Assembly (NCBI RefSeq): GCF_000759445.1
Contig: NZ_JRMB01000003.1
Coordinates: 285,001-349,000 of the forward strand
DNA length: 64,000 nt
Reading direction: 5' to 3'
DNA from: Pseudomonas lutea
GTDB taxonomy: Bacteria > Pseudomonadota > Gammaproteobacteria > Pseudomonadales > Pseudomonadaceae
Below, in pieces: positions 52,519 through 61,909 of this stretch (the first letter of the stretch is position 1; each line of letters starts with the position of its first letter). The notes under the pieces are model-generated. The model worked only from the letters and a program-made list of their open reading frames with translations, was not told where the DNA came from and did not search any database. The translations under genes were made by a program, and so were the position numbers.

Positions 52519-53245
52519 TAACGCGTCTCCAAAATCTGCAGCACCAAATTGACGGCATGCATTCCCGTGGTCAGTCGCCAGTTGCGGGCGGCGCGGCTTG
52601 GCGCGGTGCCTCGTACAACCTGGCCGGGATCGCCATGTCCGATTCTTCGCAATTTTGCATCTTCAGCGGACGCCACCGAACGAGCCTGGTTGATGCTTAC
52701 ACGATCAGCATGAACGCATTTTTCGGCCCGAACAGCCATTCGACTATCGTCAAGGCATCCGGTTGTGCAACCCGTCCGGCTGGACAGGCTTCAGGCTCCT
52801 GTGACGGAGACTGCGTTGCGGTCGGTCCTTTGCAAGGGGGCTGGGTCAGACGCTAACGGTGCATTTACAAACGCGTAACTATTCATTTGCTTGCCACACT
52901 CTTGTGAAGTTGTGAAAACCCGTTTTTTTCACGCTCTTTTGGAGACGCGAACCTCAAAAAGGGCTGCGCGGTGGCAGCTCTGGCAGATCAGGTTCATACG
53001 CGATGTGAGGCAAGGACTGGCGCGGGACGTTCAAACCGATTGACTGTCCGGCATCAGTGCTGCGCCCGCATCGGGCTGCACATGTCTGTGTGGAAGGCTC
53101 TCTGTGGGCAATGCGGAGGAGTCGACAGGTGCTGTCAACGATGCTGCGAGGCCCGATCAGGAGACGTCCTTATAATCGGGGGAAGATTATAGCGATGAAA
53201 CGGGCAGAAATGATCCAGCAAAAATGACTTTTATTTGCCTTCCGG
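52519..53245. other. Gene-free gap upstream of mqo
   Basis: 727 bp without a convincing gene. Short open frames lack ribosome sites and family features. A small hairpin-like GTGAAAACCCGTTTTTTTCAC lies near 52913, and an A/T-rich patch lies near 53170-53190. The mqo promoter must lie near its start. Confidence 0.6.
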
Positions 53246-53479
53246 TCAGATACTGAGCAATTGCCGGGCGGTAATCGCACGTGACCGGGAAGTCACTCGG
53301 GCGCTGGAGGGAAGGGGACGGTTCAGCCAGCACAAGTTGGCATCGTGGACCTCGACCCAACCCTGGCCGCAGGGCTGCTGAGCGCAGTGCTTGAACGACA
53401 CGCAAATTCCATGCTGGTCCACGAGGGCATAGTGACGATAGCGGCGGCGCACTGAAAACAACGACCAAAGAAAGTCCAT
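53246..53479 (-). CDS. Small conserved-looking protein of unknown function
   Basis: 77 residues starting MDFLWSLFSVRRRYRHYALVD. ATG 53479 is preceded by AAGGAG 8 nt upstream, which favours it over the longer frame. Three Cys (CVSF, CAQQPC) and NLCWLN are seen. No membrane helix is certain. The composition (short, basic, with a conserved-looking YALVDQHGICVSFK core) suggests a real but uncharacterised pseudomonad protein. Confidence 0.65.
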   Translation of the reverse strand: MDFLWSLFSVRRRYRHYALVDQHGICVSFKHCAQQPCGQGWVEVHDANLCWLNRPLPSSARVTSRSRAITARQLLSI

Positions 53480-53692
53480 GGCAGGACTCCTTGCTGGAGA
53501 GTTGAAAAAAGTATCGCGCGCGGGCATGACATCGCTGTGACGTTGCGATTGCGCAATTGTGTTGATTGCCGCTGCGGGGTCGTACCGGAACCGTTGCGAT
53601 GGCACTTTGTCGTATCTTTACCCTAGTGAGCGGCCTCGGGAGGTCGCTATACTGCGGCACATTTTTGTGCCTTGGCCCATGGAGAAATGAGC

Positions 53693-54274
53693 ATGTTGCG
53701 TCGCGTTCTGTTCGGTTTGCTTGCCGCTGGCAGTCTGACCCTGGCGGGCTGTGCCCACAGCCCGCAATCCCTCACGCCGGAGCCCAAGCTGAACGCTCAA
53801 CTGGCGCCGGTCGGTCACGGTCAGCAAGTGGTGGTGCGGGTGGTTGACGGCCGTCAGTCGCAGACGCTCGGCACGCGCGGCGGCCTTTACCCGGAAACCA
53901 GTTCGATCACGGTGAACGGCCAGCAGTTGCTGCCACAGTTGCAGGCCCAGGCTGAAGCGGGCGTGCGGTTGCTGGGGTTCACGCCGGTGCAGAACGGCAG
54001 CGGTCCGCAATTGACCGTCACGTTGGCAGACCTGAAGTACCAATCACCCAAGGAAGGCCTGTACGTCACCGAGGCCAACATCAGCTCGACGTTCCGCGCT
54101 GATGTCCAGAACGCCGGGCGTAACTACAGCGGCCGCTACGCAGCCTCGTTGGATCAGCGCTTCGGCATGGCGCCGAACGAAGAGACCAACACCAAGCTGA
54201 TCAGCGATGTGCTGAGCGACGCACTGACTCGCCTGTTCCAGGATCAGACGATCGGCCGTACCCTCGGCCAATAA
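53693..54274 (+). CDS. YajG-family lipoprotein
   Basis: A 193-residue lipoprotein with lipobox LAGC (Cys ~19) and mature sequence AHSPQSLTPEPKL. The YajG pattern VVRVVDGRQSQTLGTRGG and the C-terminal LISDVLSDALTRLFQD are visible. I chose ATG 53693, with GGAGAAATGAGC upstream. It is expected in the outer membrane; the function of the family is unknown. Confidence 0.88.
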   Translation: MLRRVLFGLLAAGSLTLAGCAHSPQSLTPEPKLNAQLAPVGHGQQVVVRVVDGRQSQTLGTRGGLYPETSSITVNGQQLLPQLQAQAEAGVRLLGFTPVQNGSGPQLTVTLADLKYQSPKEGLYVTEANISSTFRADVQNAGRNYSGRYAASLDQRFGMAPNEETNTKLISDVLSDALTRLFQDQTIGRTLGQ

Positions 54275-54293
54275 GCGCTACGCCCAAGGTGAT

Positions 54294-54332
54294 AAAAAGC
54301 CCCGGCTTCGTGAGAAGTCGGGGCTTTTTTTT
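54294..54332. terminator. Terminator after the YajG gene
   Basis: AAAAAGCCCCGGCTTC, a short loop and GAAGTCGGGGCTTTTTTTT. A strong intrinsic terminator that can serve both the plus gene and the convergent small minus gene. Confidence 0.9.
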
Positions 54333-54375
54333 GCAGGCAATTTGCAGGATCAGGCGGAGCCGTTGCTCGACGCTT

Positions 54376-54579
54376 TCAGGCAGCCTGGTAAAAATCCAGA
54401 AAACTGTACCCGGTCTGAAGATCCACATCCGGCAGATCATTGTGCGCATGGCCGCCAAGGGCGCAGTACACCAGCCAGTGCCTGTCCTGGACGTTGAAGG
54501 CGAGCGCGTCGATCAATGCTTCCTGTTCGTCACTGGGGGCAATGAGGTAAAGGCGGTCCTGGTTGTGGGCGTGAAGCAT
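54376..54579 (-). CDS. Small protein of unknown function
   Basis: 67 residues (MLHAHNQDRLYLIAPSDEQEALIDALAFN...), soluble, acidic, with no recognised motif. GGAGAG lies 5 nt before ATG 54579. A terminator follows downstream. Plausible but uncharacterised. Confidence 0.6.
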   Translation of the reverse strand: MLHAHNQDRLYLIAPSDEQEALIDALAFNVQDRHWLVYCALGGHAHNDLPDVDLQTGYSFLDFYQAA

Positions 54580-54719
54580 GACGCTCTCCGTGGCAGTGGG
54601 TCGGTTTGAGGTCCCGTACAGTGCCCGGTTCAGGTGACGTTAAGGTGACAGCGCTTAGTGTGATCGGCAGATCCACACAGAGTCTGCGGCGCGCATTGAG
54701 CCGGCGCCATCGAGGCATC

Positions 54720-54989
54720 ATGTCGCTCATCCATCACTCCCCCGGCATCGCCATCAACCTCTGCGCCTTGCTCGCGGCAGGCCCCGGCATCTGGCTATTG
54801 CACACCACCCGCTCGCGCGAGCAGCGGGAGTTGGCTCATCTGCACCACCTCACCGAGCAGGCCCCCATCGATGAGCCCATGCACCTGATGGACGTGCCGA
54901 CGCTGCGCATGATCCGCATGAGTTACCGGTTCGGGACGGCATGCCTGGCCTTCGCGCTGCTGTTGTCATGGATGAGCACAAAGCTCTAA
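54720..54989 (+). CDS. Small membrane protein of unknown function
   Basis: 89 residues from ATG 54720 (MSLIHHSPGIAINLCALLAAG). A hydrophobic segment covers about residues 8-28 and a second covers 66-85. A charged middle (HTTRSREQRELAHLHHL) lies between. GAGG lies about 6 nt upstream of the start. No family recognised. Confidence 0.6.
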   Translation: MSLIHHSPGIAINLCALLAAGPGIWLLHTTRSREQRELAHLHHLTEQAPIDEPMHLMDVPTLRMIRMSYRFGTACLAFALLLSWMSTKL

Positions 54990-55048
54990 ACAGGCGCAGG
55001 GGAGCAGATCCGTTTGCACGCTCGTCCTGGCTCATTGCAGCCGCCAAT

Positions 55049-55076
55049 GAAAAACGGCGCCCCGTGGGCGCCGTTG
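55049..55076 (-). terminator. Terminator after the acyltransferase gene
   Basis: AACGGCGCC and GGCGCCGTT arms around a 5-nt loop, with a T run on the minus strand just beyond the acyltransferase stop codon. Confidence 0.8.
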
Positions 55077-55092
55077 ATGCTTGAGCCGATGC

Positions 55093-56259
55093 CTAAAGTG
55101 GCAACCCGGCCTTGACCCGATACTGATTGCGCACCGGCATCGCGTACTGCTGAATCAGAAACGGGCGATGCTCGGCAGGGCAACCATTGAGGCGGCGCTG
55201 CCATTCGTCTTCCGCACGCTCCAGCTCATCGGCCGGGAATACGTCGGCAGCCTTCGGCACCTTCAGCGCCGGTTCGGCATCGGCCCACTGCGCGTAGGCC
55301 AGGTAATGCACCGGGAACAACCGGTAACCGCCCAGGATCTGCCGATCCATTTCAATCGCCAGCTGCTTGGTGTCTTCGAACAGCTCGGTGATCGGTGGCG
55401 CGAAGTTGACGTGCACGCGGCCCTTGTAACCGGTGATGCCCAGGGCAATGCTGACATCGTCCTCGCCGGGCACCTTGGTGTAGCCGCCCGTCGTCGCGCG
55501 GATGTAAAGCTCCCGGGCCTTGGCGTGATCGCAAGGGTCGTATTCGTAGCTGATCGAAACAGGCGTCAGGTTCAGGGAGCGGATGACTTCGCCGAACGGC
55601 TCGTCTTTACGGCTCATGTGAAACATCTTGAGGATGGCCGATTCGGTGCGGTCGTCGCCGTCTTTGGCGCGGCCTTCAGCCTGGGCGATCCAGATCGACT
55701 GACAGTCTGTACGGATCGAGTGGTTGATGTAGGCCGACAGCAACTGATAAGCGGCCATTTTCTCGCGGCGCCCGGTAATGGAGCGATGCACGATGAAGCT
55801 TTTGTTCAGGCGCATCAGGTCGCTGACGAAGGGCTTTTGCAAAAGGTTGTCGCCAATGGCGATGCGCGGCGTCGGCAAGCCCGCGTGGTAGACCGCATAG
55901 TTGACGAAAGCCGGGTCCATCACGATGTCGCGGTGGTTGGCCAGGAACAGGTAGGCCACCCCGGACTTGAACTGCTCGACGCCGGTGTAGGTCACACCGT
56001 CAGTGGCGCGTTCAATGGTGTGATCGACGTAATGCTCAACCTTGTCCTGCAAGGCGGCGACGGTATCGATACCCGCGAACTGGCGGCGCAGCTTGCGCGC
56101 GATGGCGGGTTGCAGGATCCAGCCGAGGGTGCCGGCCAGTCGCGGAAATCGGAAATGCGTGAGGATCGCAAGGAACGCCTTGTCACCCAGCAGCCGGTCA
56201 AGCACGGCTTTTACTTCGGTGTCGTCGTACGGTCGGATGGCATCGAATTCGCCCATCAT
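55093..56259 (-). CDS. PlsC-type 1-acyl-glycerol-3-phosphate acyltransferase
   Basis: About 388 residues with an acyltransferase core. The catalytic H-x4-D is NHRDIVMD, and the substrate-binding IWIAQAEGRAKDGDD resembles the EG-x-R block of the GPAT/AGPAT family. The C-terminal ~100 residues are an extra domain with LGGYRLFPVHYLAYAQW. The long family is often called glycerol acyltransferase. I chose ATG 56259, the first of two adjacent ATG codons, after GAGAG. Membrane association is likely; exact substrate unknown. Confidence 0.85.
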   Translation of the reverse strand: MMGEFDAIRPYDDTEVKAVLDRLLGDKAFLAILTHFRFPRLAGTLGWILQPAIARKLRRQFAGIDTVAALQDKVEHYVDHTIERATDGVTYTGVEQFKSGVAYLFLANHRDIVMDPAFVNYAVYHAGLPTPRIAIGDNLLQKPFVSDLMRLNKSFIVHRSITGRREKMAAYQLLSAYINHSIRTDCQSIWIAQAEGRAKDGDDRTESAILKMFHMSRKDEPFGEVIRSLNLTPVSISYEYDPCDHAKARELYIRATTGGYTKVPGEDDVSIALGITGYKGRVHVNFAPPITELFEDTKQLAIEMDRQILGGYRLFPVHYLAYAQWADAEPALKVPKAADVFPADELERAEDEWQRRLNGCPAEHRPFLIQQYAMPVRNQYRVKAGLPL

Positions 56260-56471
56260 GCTCTCTTGTCGGAAACAGCTAAGGTAAAGGAGGGTCGAGT
56301 CCGCTCGCATTGGCCTGGACGAAGGCCCAGAGGCCTGATCCCTGGAAGGCGGCCGCGCAGCAAGACGGCTTCGCTCAAGGTGCAGACAATGCCGATGCCC
56401 GGATGTCAGGGATAAAGCTCGACCCGCAAACAAGTCGGCGATTATACGCAAAACTGGGCCCGGAGACTGTG

Positions 56472-56654
56472 ATGCAGGAAATACAGGATTATGAATGCCC
56501 TTATTGCGGCGAACCGGTGGAAGCCGTGCTGGACTTGTCGGGTGGCGATCAGGCCTACATTGAAGATTGCCCTGTCTGTTGCAGGCCGATCAATTTCAGC
56601 CTGCAAACCGATGGGGAAGACTGGACGCTCGACGTGCGCAGCGAGAACGAGTGA
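56472..56654 (+). CDS. CPXCG-motif cysteine-rich small protein
   Basis: 60 residues starting MQEIQDYECPYCGEPVEAVLD with a second pair in EDCPVCCRPI. This is the CPXCG family, a two-CxxC zinc-ribbon-like protein. GGAG lies 6 nt before ATG 56472. It overlaps the next gene by one base (TGATG). Function unknown. Confidence 0.88.
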   Translation: MQEIQDYECPYCGEPVEAVLDLSGGDQAYIEDCPVCCRPINFSLQTDGEDWTLDVRSENE

Positions 56655-56914
56655 TGCGAAAGGTTTATGAGCCCGAGCACCTGATGGAGGGCGAGCTGCT
56701 GCAGGCAATGCTTGCCAGCGAAGGTATCGAATCTCACATCACCGGGCGCCATTTGCTCGGCGCCGTCGGGGATCTGCCTGCGTTCGGTTTGCTGGGTCTC
56801 ACGGTCGACGACGACCGAGCCGAGCAGGCGCGTCAGTTGATCACCGAGTACAATGCCGCTTTTCCGCTGCCCGGCGACGAGCCTGACAGTTACCCCGATG
56901 TACTGCTGTGCTGA
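56654..56914 (+). CDS. DUF2007 family protein (putative signal-transducing)
   Basis: 86 residues, MRKVYEPEHLMEGELLQAMLASEGIESHITGRHLLGAVGDLPAFG..., typical of the DUF2007 family, a ferredoxin-like fold with possible regulatory role (PII-like relatives). Translation is coupled to the CPXCG gene through the TGATG overlap. Function unknown. Confidence 0.87.
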   Translation: MRKVYEPEHLMEGELLQAMLASEGIESHITGRHLLGAVGDLPAFGLLGLTVDDDRAEQARQLITEYNAAFPLPGDEPDSYPDVLLC

Positions 56915-56965
56915 ATCTCCTTTGGTGGCGCTGCATCCGTTTTGATCAAGAGTTGTGCTCAACCC

Positions 56966-57625
56966 ATGTGTGGACGCTATGCCCTGTTTCGTTGGTCACC
57001 TGCCTTTGCCGCTTTGCCCGGATTCCCGAGTGACCAGCATGCGCAGTGGAATATTTCTCCAGCCGCTTCGGTCTTGATGGTCAGGGCGGCGGCGGGTCAG
57101 AGCGAGGAGGGCGGATCAGGCGTTGGTGAGGAGCCCGGTCGTGAGGTGGCGCGAGCACGCTGGGGGCTGACCCCGCCATGGTTGACCGACATGTCCCGCA
57201 CACCGGCCCACGCGCGGGCCGAAACCGTGGCCGAACAACCGATGTTCCGCCAGGCTTTTCGTGAACGACGCTGCCTGCTTCCGGCCAACGGCTTTTATGA
57301 GTGGCGCGGGACCGTGCGTAAACGACCGTTCTGGTTGACGCCAGCCGAGGGGTCCACCCTGTATTTCGCCGCGATCTGGGAAGCGTACCCCGTCGAGGGC
57401 CACACGTACTTGAGCACTGCTGTGATCACCCAATCGGCCATGAGCCAGCGCCGCCCGCTCATCCTCGATGAAGAAGGGCAACGCGCCTGGCTCGACCCGG
57501 ACTGCCCGTTGATCACGTTGCAGGCAATGCTCGCCGCGCCGCAGCTTCAACTGCGCGAACGACCACTGGCCAATCTGGTGAACGATCCCAAGCTCAATGC
57601 GCCGGAATGCCTGACGCCTTTGTAG
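56966..57625 (+). CDS. SRAP (YedK/HMCES-type) protein with altered active-site residues
   Basis: A 219-residue SRAP protein. The catalytic Cys2 is exposed after Met removal (MCGRYALF), and the Glu corresponding to E105 of YedK is in NGFYEW. In E. coli YedK, Asn75 (INARVET) and His160 (IHDRRP) also line the site; here they read AHARAET and MSQRRP, so Asn becomes His and His becomes Ser. The family forms a thiazolidine crosslink with abasic DNA. Retained Cys2 and Glu suggest crosslinking still works; the changed residues may affect release or AP-lyase activity. ATG 56966 is fixed by Cys2. Confidence 0.9.
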   Translation: MCGRYALFRWSPAFAALPGFPSDQHAQWNISPAASVLMVRAAAGQSEEGGSGVGEEPGREVARARWGLTPPWLTDMSRTPAHARAETVAEQPMFRQAFRERRCLLPANGFYEWRGTVRKRPFWLTPAEGSTLYFAAIWEAYPVEGHTYLSTAVITQSAMSQRRPLILDEEGQRAWLDPDCPLITLQAMLAAPQLQLRERPLANLVNDPKLNAPECLTPL

Positions 57626-57932
57626 CTCCCTTTTGCTCGCGTTAAACACGCCGATATTCGCTGCAGGACAGCCCGAATGTTCAGGTGGGGTATTTCTTCG
57701 CGAACAAGGTGGAGCGCCACCCCGGTCACTCCCATAGGGACCATGTTTGCTGCGCGACAGCGCGGTGTCTGGACGAGGAGGGGTCTCCTACCGTGATCTG
57801 CCAGCGAAGCCTGAGGGCGGCACGAACGATCGCGGAGTTTGTTCGCCCCATTTCGCCTCCCAGACGGCTGGCATCTGGTGCTCAGCCTGCGTATTGCCTA
57901 GGATGGCGCGATTGTTTCAATGGAGATACGAA
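57626..57932. other. Gene-free gap between the SRAP and M48 genes
   Basis: 307 bp with only shadow frames. A degenerate REP-like stretch lies near 57692-57735. I see no other signal; the promoter of the peptidase is expected here. Confidence 0.55.
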
Positions 57933-58751
57933 ATGCGCAGGATTTTTGCTCTTTGTGGCGTGACAGCAGCTTTGCTGATCGCAGGCTGCCAGGCGGTCAA
58001 CACCACCACCGGTGACTCGGTGGGTGTCGAGCGCAAGCAATACATGTTCAGCATGCTCTCGACCGATCAGGTCAATCAGATGTACGCCCAGTCGTATCAG
58101 CAGACCGTCAGCGAAGCGTCCTCCAAAGGCGTGCTCGACAACAGCAGTGCTGAGGCCAAACGTGTCCAGGCCGTGGCCAAACGGCTTATCGCCCAGGCGC
58201 CGAAACTGCGACCCGACGCTGCGCAGTGGCAGTGGGACGTCAACCTCATCAAAAGCGATGAGTTGAACGCCAACTGCGGTCCGGGCGGCAAGATCATCGT
58301 GTACAGCGGGCTGATCGACACGCTCAAGCTCAGCGACGACGAGTTGGCTGCGGTCATGGGTCACGAGATCGCCCATGCCTTGCGCGAACACGGGCGTGAA
58401 GCCATGTCCAAGGCGTACGGCGTGCAAATGGCGAAGCAGGGCGCCGGTGCGTTACTGGGGCTGGGCCAGGACAGCCTGGCGCTGGCCGACACCGTGGTTG
58501 ATTACAGCCTGACGCTGCCAAACAGCCGCGCCAACGAAAACGAAGCTGACCTGCTCGGGCTGGAGCTCGCGGCGCGGGCAGGGTACAACCCGAACGCCGC
58601 GATCACCCTGTGGCAGAAGATGGAAGCACAAGGCGGCGCGTCGCAGCCAGAATTCATGAGCACCCACCCGGCTTCATCCAACCGGATTGCCTCTTTGCAA
58701 GCCGCGATCCCGAAAGTGATGCCGTTGTACCAACAGGCACCAAAGGGCTGA
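57933..58751 (+). CDS. M48-family metallopeptidase lipoprotein
   Basis: 272 residues with lipobox IAGC (Cys ~17, LLIAGCQAV) and a zinc protease core: HEIAHALREHGRE (HExxH) and the distal Glu in NENEADLLGLELAARAGYNP. It resembles LoiP/YcaL/BepA-like periplasmic proteases that act in outer-membrane quality control, without the TPR domain of BepA. ATG 57933 is preceded by GGAG 9 nt upstream. Substrates unknown. Confidence 0.92.
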   Translation: MRRIFALCGVTAALLIAGCQAVNTTTGDSVGVERKQYMFSMLSTDQVNQMYAQSYQQTVSEASSKGVLDNSSAEAKRVQAVAKRLIAQAPKLRPDAAQWQWDVNLIKSDELNANCGPGGKIIVYSGLIDTLKLSDDELAAVMGHEIAHALREHGREAMSKAYGVQMAKQGAGALLGLGQDSLALADTVVDYSLTLPNSRANENEADLLGLELAARAGYNPNAAITLWQKMEAQGGASQPEFMSTHPASSNRIASLQAAIPKVMPLYQQAPKG

Positions 58752-58819
58752 TCATCGCCTGATCCCGATAGGTGTGAGCTTGCGCGTTGTTTTTCGGAGC
58801 GGGCTGGTGCATGAAACTC

Positions 58820-58907
58820 TGTAGGAGTGAGCTAGCTCGCGATCATCAACTGTCGTCGCGTATCTGCGGAACGCTTCAAGAGCATCGCGAGCAAGCTCAC
58901 TCCTACA
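58820..58907. repeat. REP doublet (REPIN)
   Basis: A REP at 58820-58842 (TGTAGGAGTGAGCTAGCTCG...) and its inverted copy at 58885-58907, with a 42-bp spacer, in the convergent gap after the M48 gene. Confidence 0.85.
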
Positions 58908-58926
58908 ATGGGTTGCCGTCTGCGGC

Positions 58927-59511
58927 CTATACCCAGCCGCTGACCTGCATCGCCTTGTAGACGGCAACGATCGCCAGAATGAAAAACGCGCCTGCGGCCA
59001 GGCGGCGAATCAAGGTCAGGGGCAGCTTCTCGGCCGCGAAATTACCTGCCAGCACCACCGGTACGTTAGCCAGCAACATGCCCAATGTCGTCCCGATAAT
59101 CACCAGCCACAGGTAGGAATATTGCGCAGCCAGCATGACCGTGGCGATTTGTGTCTTGTCGCCGATCTCTGCGATGAAGAACGCGATGAGCGTGGTCAGG
59201 AAGGGGCCGAACTTGCGTGCGGTATTGGCTTCGTCGTCGTCAAGCTTGTCTGGCACCAGCGTCCACAACGCAGTGGCGGTAAAGCTGGCGGCGAGAATCC
59301 AGTGCAGGATGGCGTCGGACAGATAGGTGCTGAACCACGCACCGACGGCGCCGGCTGCGGCATGGTTGGCCAGCGTGGCTGCAACGATACCGGCAATGAT
59401 TGGCCATGGCTTGCGAAATCGAGCAGCCAGCACGAGCGCGAGGAGTTGGGTCTTGTCACCGATTTCAGCCAGTGCGACGACAGCGGTGGGGACCAACAGG
59501 GATTCCAGCAT
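58927..59511 (-). CDS. GDT1/TMEM165-type (UPF0016) cation exporter
   Basis: 194 residues with six membrane helices in two repeats. Each repeat holds the family motif E-x-G-D-K-T (ALAEIGDKTQLLAL near the N terminus and FIAEIGDKTQIATV mid-protein). Family members export Mn2+ (and Ca2+ in eukaryotes), e.g. MneA. A yybP-ykoY manganese riboswitch lies directly upstream, so Mn2+-induced export is strongly suggested. TTAGGA lies about 9 nt before the start. Confidence 0.93.
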   Translation of the reverse strand: MLESLLVPTAVVALAEIGDKTQLLALVLAARFRKPWPIIAGIVAATLANHAAAGAVGAWFSTYLSDAILHWILAASFTATALWTLVPDKLDDDEANTARKFGPFLTTLIAFFIAEIGDKTQIATVMLAAQYSYLWLVIIGTTLGMLLANVPVVLAGNFAAEKLPLTLIRRLAAGAFFILAIVAVYKAMQVSGWV

Positions 59512-59544
59512 CAGGGTTTTCCTAAGGGGCGGGTCGACACGGCT

Positions 59545-59735
59545 ATGACACGTACAACCTCCCCGCCCCGGGTCAGGATGTTCGTGTCATAGGTCTTGTC
59601 AAACCACCGATCCGTCTGAGCGGATCTGGGGTCGCACGCACCATGGTCTGAGGACCAAGTATGTTGATGCGTGCCGGACGAGCGTGGCGCTCGTGGGAGA
59701 CTACTCCCCTAGGACGGAGCGGATTCTGCCTAGAC
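59545..59735 (-). ncRNA. yybP-ykoY manganese riboswitch
   Basis: On the minus strand the leader contains the two conserved hallmarks: GGGGAGTAG (59711-59703, following TCCTA) and CAACATACTTGG (59669-59658), as in the E. coli mntP leader. A long pairing region with CCTATGACACG and its near complement CGTGTCATAG lies closer to the gene and could be the expression platform. Ends are approximate. It should switch on the exporter gene when Mn2+ is high. Confidence 0.88.
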
Positions 59736-59761
59736 GTTTGCCTTTCGGCAAGCGCTAATTA

Positions 59762-60760
59762 TCACGCACGTTTAGCGCGGTAAATCCTAAAGCCCTGACC
59801 CTCGGCCATCACCGCGCAGGGCCCCAGGTGCGCCTCGATGATCGGCTGATAGCGCAGGAAACTATTCGCCACCAGTCGAAGTTCGCCACCTTTTCGCAGA
59901 TGTTCTCGCGCTTTTTTCAGCAGATTTTCGGTCGCGGCGTAGTCGGTATGCACGCCGGTATGGAAGGGAGGATTGGTCAGGATCGAGTCCAGATCCTCGG
60001 GGGCCGCATCAATGCCGTTACCGGTCAGCACCTCGGCCTCCAGGCCATTGGCTGCAAGGGTGAGGCGGCTGCTGGCGGTGGCGAACGCATCGACATCAAG
60101 CATCGTCACGCGCGTTTCGGGGTATCGACGTTTCACTGCCGCACCGAGTAAGCCTGCGCCGCAGCCGAAATCGAGCACGTGGCCGGCGGGGAGTCTGTCG
60201 ATGTTCTCCAGCAGCAATGCCGAGCCTCTGTCCAGGCGACCATGGCTGAAAACGCCGGGCAGGCTCACTACTTTCAGTGCGCCGCCTTCGATTTCGACGT
60301 CGAAGCGTTTGGCCAGGCTGTCGAGCTCAACCTCCTGTGGAGGATTTTCAACGGTGACTTGCCAGAGCTGGCAGTGACGAGCGCTGTCCAGCTTGCGGGT
60401 ACGGCCCAAGGGGCTGAGCTGGCGGGCGGCGGCTTCGATGCCGCCGCGCTTTTCGCCCACCAGAAACAGTTCTCGGCCCGCCAGGCGCGAAGCCAGCGCG
60501 TTAATAAGGTAGTCGGCGAGGTCGCGGGCCTTTGGCAAAAAAAGCACGGCGGCCTCGAAGGGCTCGGCCGGTGCTTCGGTGCCAAAATGCACACGCTCGG
60601 CAAAGCGTGTATTGAGTGTGGCGAAGTCGCCGGCATGCCAGCTCCAGCCGCGTGCGTTCGGCAGTGTGCCTAGCAGATCATCGGCCGGGAGGCCGGTCAG
60701 CAGCAAAGAGCCTTGAAACAAATCGGCCTGCCGGAGTAACACTTCACTGCGCGGGTCCAT
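59762..60760 (-). CDS. rsmC: 16S rRNA m2G1207 methyltransferase RsmC
   Basis: 332 residues; methylates guanine at 16S position 1207. It has the duplicated methyltransferase design: a degenerate N-terminal half and a C-terminal catalytic half with [19 protein letters not shown] and the catalytic NPPF (LTNPPFHTG). I chose the ATG at 60760 ([11 protein letters not shown]), the second of two adjacent, 6 nt after GAGGAG. Its stop codon is 27 nt from the riboswitch. Confidence 0.93.
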   Translation of the reverse strand: MDPRSEVLLRQADLFQGSLLLTGLPADDLLGTLPNARGWSWHAGDFATLNTRFAERVHFGTEAPAEPFEAAVLFLPKARDLADYLINALASRLAGRELFLVGEKRGGIEAAARQLSPLGRTRKLDSARHCQLWQVTVENPPQEVELDSLAKRFDVEIEGGALKVVSLPGVFSHGRLDRGSALLLENIDRLPAGHVLDFGCGAGLLGAAVKRRYPETRVTMLDVDAFATASSRLTLAANGLEAEVLTGNGIDAAPEDLDSILTNPPFHTGVHTDYAATENLLKKAREHLRKGGELRLVANSFLRYQPIIEAHLGPCAVMAEGQGFRIYRAKRA

Positions 60761-60854
60761 CATCGGCTCCTCGAAAAAAAGGGCGAAGTCTAACAGGCCT
60801 GCCGGGCCGTGCGCGCCTTGCAAAGCCGCACTCCAGCCGGCGATCGAATGGCTG

Positions 60855-61820
60855 TCAGCTCACGACCCGAATGGGTTTTCCTGCCTGAAATGCCAAGGCG
60901 TTTTCGTTGATCTGGCCGACAATGCGCTGTCGGGCTTCCTGGCTGCCCCATGCGCTGTGCGGCGTGATAATCAAGCGCGGAATATCCCCTGACAGCAGCG
61001 GGTTGCCGTTGACCGGTGGCTCGACGGTCAGTACATCGGTGGCCGCACCGGCGAGATGGCCGTTGCGCAGGGCGTCGGCCAGGGCTTGTTCGTTGATCAA
61101 GCCGCCACGCGCAGTGTTGATGACGAATGCTTTTGGTTTCAGCAGGCTCAATTCATCGGCGCCAATCATGTCGCGCGTGTGATCGTTGAGCGGGCAGTGC
61201 AGGGTCAGGGCATCGACCTGCGGCAGCAGCTCATTCAGGGGTACGCGATCGGGTCGTGCGGGGCGGCCAGGGATCTGGCCCGACAGCACGCGCATGCCGA
61301 AGGCTTCGGCCAGCTTCGCGACGGCGCCGCCCAGTTCGCCATGCCCCAGCAGGCCGAGAGTTTTGCCTTCCAGCTCTACGATAGGAAAATCCAGCAGGCA
61401 GAACTGCTTCGACTTCTGCCACTGGCCCTGATGAATGGCCTGTTGGTAGTCGGGCAGGCGAGTGGCCATGGCCAGCAGCAGCATTAGCGTGTGCTGAGCA
61501 ACAGAAGGCGTGCCGTAGCCCTGGCAGTTGCTGACGACCACTCCGTGTTTGCGCGCAGCGTCGAGGTCAATGTTGTTGACCCCGGTTGCGGTGATCAGCA
61601 CCAGCTTGAGGCTCGGGCAGGCGGCAAACGTGGCGGCATCGATCACGATCTTGTTGGAGATTGCCACTTCGGCGTCCTTCAGACGCTCAGCGACTTGATC
61701 CGGTGTGGTGCTGGCGTGCAGCACCAGATCGCTGAACGTCTCACGCCACGGCGAGAGGTCGAGGTCCCCCAGATCCAGAGAGGTGTGATCCAGGAAAACT
61801 GCTCGGCATTGACTGGGCAT
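60855..61820 (-). CDS. hprA: D-2-hydroxyacid dehydrogenase (HprA-type)
   Basis: 321 residues; reduces hydroxypyruvate or glyoxylate with NAD(P)H or the reverse. The nucleotide motif is [23 protein letters not shown]. Active-site Arg, Glu and His lie in [13 protein letters not shown], the DVLTVEPP segment and PHSAWGS. HprA is a family name that fits the pseudomonad position, but related enzymes act on other 2-oxoacids, so substrate assignment is less sure. Confidence 0.88.
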   Translation of the reverse strand: MPSQCRAVFLDHTSLDLGDLDLSPWRETFSDLVLHASTTPDQVAERLKDAEVAISNKIVIDAATFAACPSLKLVLITATGVNNIDLDAARKHGVVVSNCQGYGTPSVAQHTLMLLLAMATRLPDYQQAIHQGQWQKSKQFCLLDFPIVELEGKTLGLLGHGELGGAVAKLAEAFGMRVLSGQIPGRPARPDRVPLNELLPQVDALTLHCPLNDHTRDMIGADELSLLKPKAFVINTARGGLINEQALADALRNGHLAGAATDVLTVEPPVNGNPLLSGDIPRLIITPHSAWGSQEARQRIVGQINENALAFQAGKPIRVVS

Positions 61821-61909
61821 CAGCTGTACCTTTTGCTCGGTGAGTGGGAGGCGTAATGTAACGAGCCTACCAGAGCCTGCCGCTCGCCAATACGCCTGGA
61901 GAACCTTCG

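Noticed and set aside
52557-52856. 99-codon frame upstream of mqo
   Set aside because: No ribosome site, no motif, Cys-rich random-like sequence; probably non-coding promoter region.
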